NCBI RefSeq assembly: GCF_014705655.1
Contig: NZ_JACXIY010000055.1
Coordinates: 1 to 35,140, forward strand
Source: Paenibacillus arenilitoris
Lineage (GTDB): Bacteria > Bacillota > Bacilli > Paenibacillales > Paenibacillaceae
Direction: 5' to 3'
Length of the DNA: 35,140 nucleotides
Shown here: one piece after another, positions 32,156-35,140 of the stretch
Layout: each line of letters starts with the position of its first letter
Numbering within the stretch: position 1 is the first letter of the stretch
Notes under the pieces: model-generated
Told to the model about the DNA's origin: nothing
The model's input: the letters and a program-made list of their open reading frames with translations, nothing else
The model's database searches: none
Position numbers and translations under genes: made by a program

Positions 32156-33679
32156 TTAGCGAAGCGGCAGGCGGATTCGGAAGGTCGTTCCGTCGCCGGG
32201 CTTGCTTTCGACGTCGATGCCGCCGCGGTGGGCTTCGACGATCGCTTTCGTGATGGCGAGACCGAGCCCCGCGCCGCCGGATTTTCTCGTTCTCGACGAT
32301 TCGCTGCGATAGAACCGCTCGAACAGGTGGGGCAGATGCTCCTCACCGATTCCGGAGCCGTTATCCGATACGGTAAGCTCGGCGTTCCCGTCCGAGACGC
32401 CAAGCGTCAGCCGGATGATCCCCGAATCCGCGTCGGTATGCTGAACCGCGTTAAGGAACAGGTTCAGGACAACCTGCTTCAGCTTATCCGCATGAAACGA
32501 ACCTTCCGCGTCGTCGTTCAATTCGAGCTCCACGCGCCGGCTGCCGGCAAGCAGGCGCAGCTGCGGCTCCATCTCCAGCAGCAGCCCGCTCAAAGACGCG
32601 TCCGCCAGCTGAAGCTGCGGCTCCTGGTCCAGCTTGGCGAGCGCGAGCAAATCTTCCACGAGCTTGTTGATCCGCTTCGATTCCAGCTGCATGCTGTTCA
32701 GCGCCCGAACCAGCTGCTCGGGTTTCGAGGCGGCCCCGCGCAGCAGCACCTCGAGAAAGCCGTGGATCGAGGTGAGCGGCGTACGCAGCTCGTGGGAAGC
32801 GTCGGCGATGAAGCGGCGCATCCGCTCCGTCGTCCGCCGCTCCGCTTCGAATGAGGCGTCCAGCCGCTCCAGCATGCCGTTGAACGCGTCGGACAAGCTG
32901 TCGATTTCTTCCTGTCCTTGGCTTACCGGGAGCCTCGTGCTTAAGCTGCCCGCATCCGTAAGCCGGGCGGCGCGCACGACCCGGGACAGCGGCTGAAGCG
33001 TCCGGCGAAGCAGCGGCAAATAAACCGCGAGCCCCGCGGCCAGCGCGGCGATGGACAAGCCCGAGAAGATGGCCAGCTGCGTCATGAGAAGCTGGCGCAG
33101 CGAACCGGTTTCCGTGCTGACCTGGATCAGCCCCTCCGCCCGGCCGGGCGGCCCGGCTTGCCGGTAGACGACGAGCTGCTCCTCGCCCTCGGAATTGTCC
33201 GCGATCCTATAGGTCGTTTCTTTGCGCCGCATGTTCAATTGTTTTACGATGCGATCGTACTCGTCCGCGGTCAAGACGGGCGGATCGGCGGTTCCGTCCT
33301 TCGATATATCCGTAACGGTGCCGTCCGCGCCGATGACGGCGATCGATAATCCCGGCTGATATTGAATCGGCGATTCCCGGTGGCTTCGCTTTGGCCGCTC
33401 GCCTTGGCCGGAGCCTTCCGGCATCCCCGGGTCTTCCGGTTCGTCAGCTCCGTCCGGCGCGCGGCGGTCCGTAAACCAGTCTCCGGGCATCGCCATAATT
33501 TGGGCGCCTATCGCCTCGGCTTTGTTCTGGTAGACAAAATCCTTCATGAGAATAGATTGAAGCGCCCCGACCAGCAGGAACAAGGCGGCCAAAATGAACA
33601 ACGCGCGGCTAAGGAGCTGGTACTTGAGCGAGCCGGGAGCGAAAAACCGTCTGACGGCGTCGATCGGGGAACCCTTCAT
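32156..33679 (-). CDS. Sensor histidine kinase with HAMP domain
   Basis: A 507-residue membrane kinase. Helices at about 22-44 and 198-223 enclose an outside sensor region of about 150 residues that starts with a Pro/Glu/Gly-rich stretch. HAMP (about 224-277) follows, then the dimerisation domain with phosphoacceptor H296 in DASHELRTPLTS, and an ATPase domain with VVLNLFLNAVQHT (N box), VSDNGSGIGEEHLPHLFERFYR (G1 and F boxes) and GGAGLGLAITKAIVEAHRG. The ATG overlaps the regulator stop as ATGA. The layout resembles the ArlS/CssS type of Firmicutes envelope sensors; the signal is unknown. Confidence 0.94.
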   Translation of the reverse strand: MKGSPIDAVRRFFAPGSLKYQLLSRALFILAALFLLVGALQSILMKDFVYQNKAEAIGAQIMAMPGDWFTDRRAPDGADEPEDPGMPEGSGQGERPKRSHRESPIQYQPGLSIAVIGADGTVTDISKDGTADPPVLTADEYDRIVKQLNMRRKETTYRIADNSEGEEQLVVYRQAGPPGRAEGLIQVSTETGSLRQLLMTQLAIFSGLSIAALAAGLAVYLPLLRRTLQPLSRVVRAARLTDAGSLSTRLPVSQGQEEIDSLSDAFNGMLERLDASFEAERRTTERMRRFIADASHELRTPLTSIHGFLEVLLRGAASKPEQLVRALNSMQLESKRINKLVEDLLALAKLDQEPQLQLADASLSGLLLEMEPQLRLLAGSRRVELELNDDAEGSFHADKLKQVVLNLFLNAVQHTDADSGIIRLTLGVSDGNAELTVSDNGSGIGEEHLPHLFERFYRSESSRTRKSGGAGLGLAITKAIVEAHRGGIDVESKPGDGTTFRIRLPLR

Positions 33680-34362
33680 GGCAGGTCCATCCTGTAGCCG
33701 GCTCCCCGGAGGGTGCGAATGAGCCGATGCTCCTTGTCGTTCAGCTTATCGCGGAGCGACCGGATATACACCTCGACGATATTTTCTTCCCCGCCGAATT
33801 GATAGCCCCACACCTTGTCCAAAATGAGCGCTTTGCTCAGCACGACGCCGTTGTTCATGACAATGAACCGGAGCAGCTCGTATTCCGTCGGGGAGAGCTC
33901 CAGAATCCGGCCGTCGTAAGCCATCTCCTTCCTCCGGTCGTCGAGCCGGAACGGGCCGTAGCTGACCTCCCCGAGCAAATTCGGAAATTGGTTGCGCAGC
34001 CTCGCGCCGATGCGGGCGAGCAGCTCGCTGAAGCTGAACGGCTTCACCACGTAGTCGTCGGCGCCCAGCGTCAGCCCTTTGACGCGGTCTTCGACCTCAT
34101 CCTTGGCCGTCAGCATAATGACGGCGATGTTGTCGCCGGTCGAACGAAGCGCCCGGCACACTTCGAAGCCGTTCACGCCCGGCATCATAACGTCCAGCAC
34201 GACGACGTGGGGCTTGAACGACGCGGCTTCCAGCAGCGCGGCTTCTCCGTCCGAGGCCGTCCTGACGTCGAATCCCTCGTTAACCAATCCGAGCTCCAAA
34301 AACTGCACGATATTCGGCTCGTCGTCGACCAGCAATATTTTTATTCCCGCAAAGGATGTCAT
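33676..34362 (-). CDS. OmpR-family response regulator
   Basis: A 228-residue regulator. The receiver domain has D13/D14, the phosphorylation site D57 in VVVLDVMMPGVNG, T85 and K107 in VVKPF. The C-terminal winged helix (about 130-227) has LELSPTEYELLRFIVMNNGVVLSKALILDKVWGYQF and IRTLRGAGYRMD. GAGAGGAG lies before the ATG. It is the first gene of a two-gene operon with the kinase. TTCAGC-type direct repeats lie both in its own upstream region and before the VTC operon, which suggests that it controls both. Confidence 0.94.
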   Translation of the reverse strand: MTSFAGIKILLVDDEPNIVQFLELGLVNEGFDVRTASDGEAALLEAASFKPHVVVLDVMMPGVNGFEVCRALRSTGDNIAVIMLTAKDEVEDRVKGLTLGADDYVVKPFSFSELLARIGARLRNQFPNLLGEVSYGPFRLDDRRKEMAYDGRILELSPTEYELLRFIVMNNGVVLSKALILDKVWGYQFGGEENIVEVYIRSLRDKLNDKEHRLIRTLRGAGYRMDLP

Positions 34363-34437
34363 CGTTGTCGCTCCTCTCGTCAGTTAACGTCTATTATCCG
34401 CTTTTTTAGGAGAGGTTGCATCCCTCTCGGGCACATC

Positions 34438-34454
34438 CTCAGCAAATTTTCAGC
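34438..34454 (+). promoter_or_regulatory. CTCAGC-N5-TTCAGC repeat between the regulator and the wall-protein gene
   Basis: CTCAGC (34438-34443) and TTCAGC (34449-34454) start 11 bp apart, the same hexamer and step as before the VTC operon. It lies in the 180-base region between the divergent regulator and glycine-rich genes, 76 bases before the regulator start and 89 bases before the other. The orientation matches the plus-strand gene. Confidence 0.5.
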
Positions 34455-34542
34455 AATCGAAATTGAAATGCAATGATTTTGAAAAAATGGAGATAGTAAT
34501 ACGGGTAATTCAATTCAATAACAAAAGGATGGTGTATTTGGC

Positions 34543-35140
34543 GTGCAAGACTGTCAAGATGTAGTGGATCTCGGTGGGAAAAAGACAAAGAAAGGCCGGC
34601 TTGCAGCTAAGTACATAGGCTTGCTGATGCTGGCCTTCGCGCTGATGATCGCGATGCCGGATATCGGGCTTGCCGTCGGCAAGGGAGCGAAAGGGCCGGA
34701 TGTTTATGTCATTCAAGGCATGTTGAAATCGCTCGGCAGCTATTCGGGTCCAATCGACGGCCATTACAGCGCGGCAACGGTGCGAGGCGTAAAGTATTAT
34801 CAGAAAACGCACGGCTTGAAGCCAACCGGCTCGGTCGACGCGGCAACGATGAAGTCCATTACCTATACGTATACGGCCTTAAAAACTGGCAAGGGCGGTA
34901 AAGGCCAGGCGAAGTGGAAAGCGAAAGCCGGAGGCATGGGCCAAGGCGGCGCAGGCGGTGGAGCTGGCGGCGGCGCAGGCGGCGGAGTTGGTGGCGGCGC
35001 AGGCGGCGGAGCCGGTGGCGGCGCAGGCGGCGGAGTTGGTGGCGGCGCAGGCGGCGGAGCTGGCGGCGGCGCAGGCGGCGGAGTTGGTGGCGGAGCCGGT
35101 GGCGGCGCAGGCGGCGGAGCCGAAGGCGGCAATGGCGGCG
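34543..35140 (+). CDS. Peptidoglycan-binding-domain protein with glycine-repeat tail (3' end outside the window)
   Basis: An open frame from the GTG at 34543 runs off the window without a stop; at least 199 codons are seen. The N-terminus is polar and basic, with a cysteine at position 4. A hydrophobic helix (about 24-46) is a signal or anchor. Residues 50-107 form a PG_binding_1 domain (VYVIQGMLKSLGSYSGPIDGHYSAATVRGVKYYQKTHGL). From about 130 a tail of GGAG and GGVG repeats begins. AAAGGATGG lies about 12 bases before the start; an upstream in-frame TAA excludes a longer N-terminus. It is divergent from the two-component operon and shares its upstream repeat. The role could be a wall-bound surface or matrix protein; the missing end may hold a catalytic domain. 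Confidence 0.8.
   Translation, partial: MQDCQDVVDLGGKKTKKGRLAAKYIGLLMLAFALMIAMPDIGLAVGKGAKGPDVYVIQGMLKSLGSYSGPIDGHYSAATVRGVKYYQKTHGLKPTGSVDAATMKSITYTYTALKTGKGGKGQAKWKAKAGGMGQGGAGGGAGGGAGGGVGGGAGGGAGGGAGGGVGGGAGGGAGGGAGGGVGGGAGGGAGGGAEGGNGG
34950..35130 (+). repeat. 12-bp tandem repeats coding for glycine-rich GGxG units
   Basis: Units such as GGCGGCGCAGGC and GGCGGAGTTGGT alternate, giving Gly-Gly-Ala-Gly and Gly-Gly-Val-Gly. About a dozen units are visible, with only third-position and Ala/Val changes. The number of copies may vary between strains by slippage. The reverse strand gives a Pro/Ala frame that is only a shadow. Confidence 0.85.

Noticed and set aside
34950..35130. Possible CRISPR-like array
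   Set aside because: The 12-bp units are contiguous, in frame and code for glycine repeats; there are no spacers.
34863..35132. Proline/alanine-repeat frame on the minus strand
   Set aside because: It is the reverse complement of the glycine-repeat region; the plus-strand frame has a signal helix and a peptidoglycan-binding domain upstream.

Overview
The window reads as chromosomal DNA of a high-GC, endospore-forming member of the Bacillales, most likely Paenibacillaceae (Paenibacillus/Cohnella type). The grounds are: frequent TTG/GTG starts with strong AGGAGG-like ribosome sites; Gram-positive lipoprotein signals; a membrane-bound AraC sensor beside an LplA/LplB/YtcP-type sugar transporter; a CotH-family protein; and candidate GlnR/TnrA and CcpA sites. 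Genus is inferred from gene style only. No rRNA, tRNA, CRISPR array, prophage or intact insertion sequence was found.

Layout. (1) 244-1983, minus: ilvD with its terminator. (2) 2226-5090: a VanR/VanS-like two-component system followed by a short D,D-carboxypeptidase. Both promoter regions carry TTA-type direct repeats at exact 11-bp steps, so this looks like an autoregulated cell-wall unit. (3) 5180-10109: a complete urease operon, ureABCFGD, without ureE. It follows a perfect GlnR/TnrA palindrome and a good sigma-A promoter and ends in a strong terminator. (4) 10471-10944: a MarR regulator. (5) 11156-17330: a BMP-type nucleoside ABC importer (lipoprotein, double ATPase, two permeases) joined to a molybdopterin sulfite-oxidase-like protein and a nucleoside phosphorylase. 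(6) 17397-26221: a glycoside-use locus with a membrane AraC sensor, sugar-binding lipoprotein, two permeases without a cognate ATPase, a cupin-AraC regulator and a GH4 glycosidase. A cre-like site and a 32-bp-spaced direct repeat suggest CcpA and AraC control. (7) 26218-28681: an exonuclease gene broken by an in-frame stop, a 28-residue gene with a sporulation-type promoter candidate, and an MFS transporter. (8) 28797-34362, all minus: a response regulator/histidine kinase pair, then its own terminator, then VTC-domain protein, DUF4956 membrane protein and CotH-family lipoprotein. (9) 34543 to the end: a peptidoglycan-binding-domain protein with a long glycine-repeat tail, cut by the window edge.

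The most interesting part is blocks 8 and 9. The VTC-DUF4956-CotH set recurs in bacteria but its biochemical job is unsettled. Here a TTCAGC-N5-TTCAGC direct repeat occurs both upstream of the VTC gene and in the divergent region between the response regulator and the glycine-rich wall protein. In front of the VTC gene it extends to four 11-bp steps ending 9 bp before a -10 box, the same geometry as the carboxypeptidase promoter. This suggests one envelope regulon that couples the two-component system, the VTC/CotH module and a surface protein. It is an inference from sequence pattern only.
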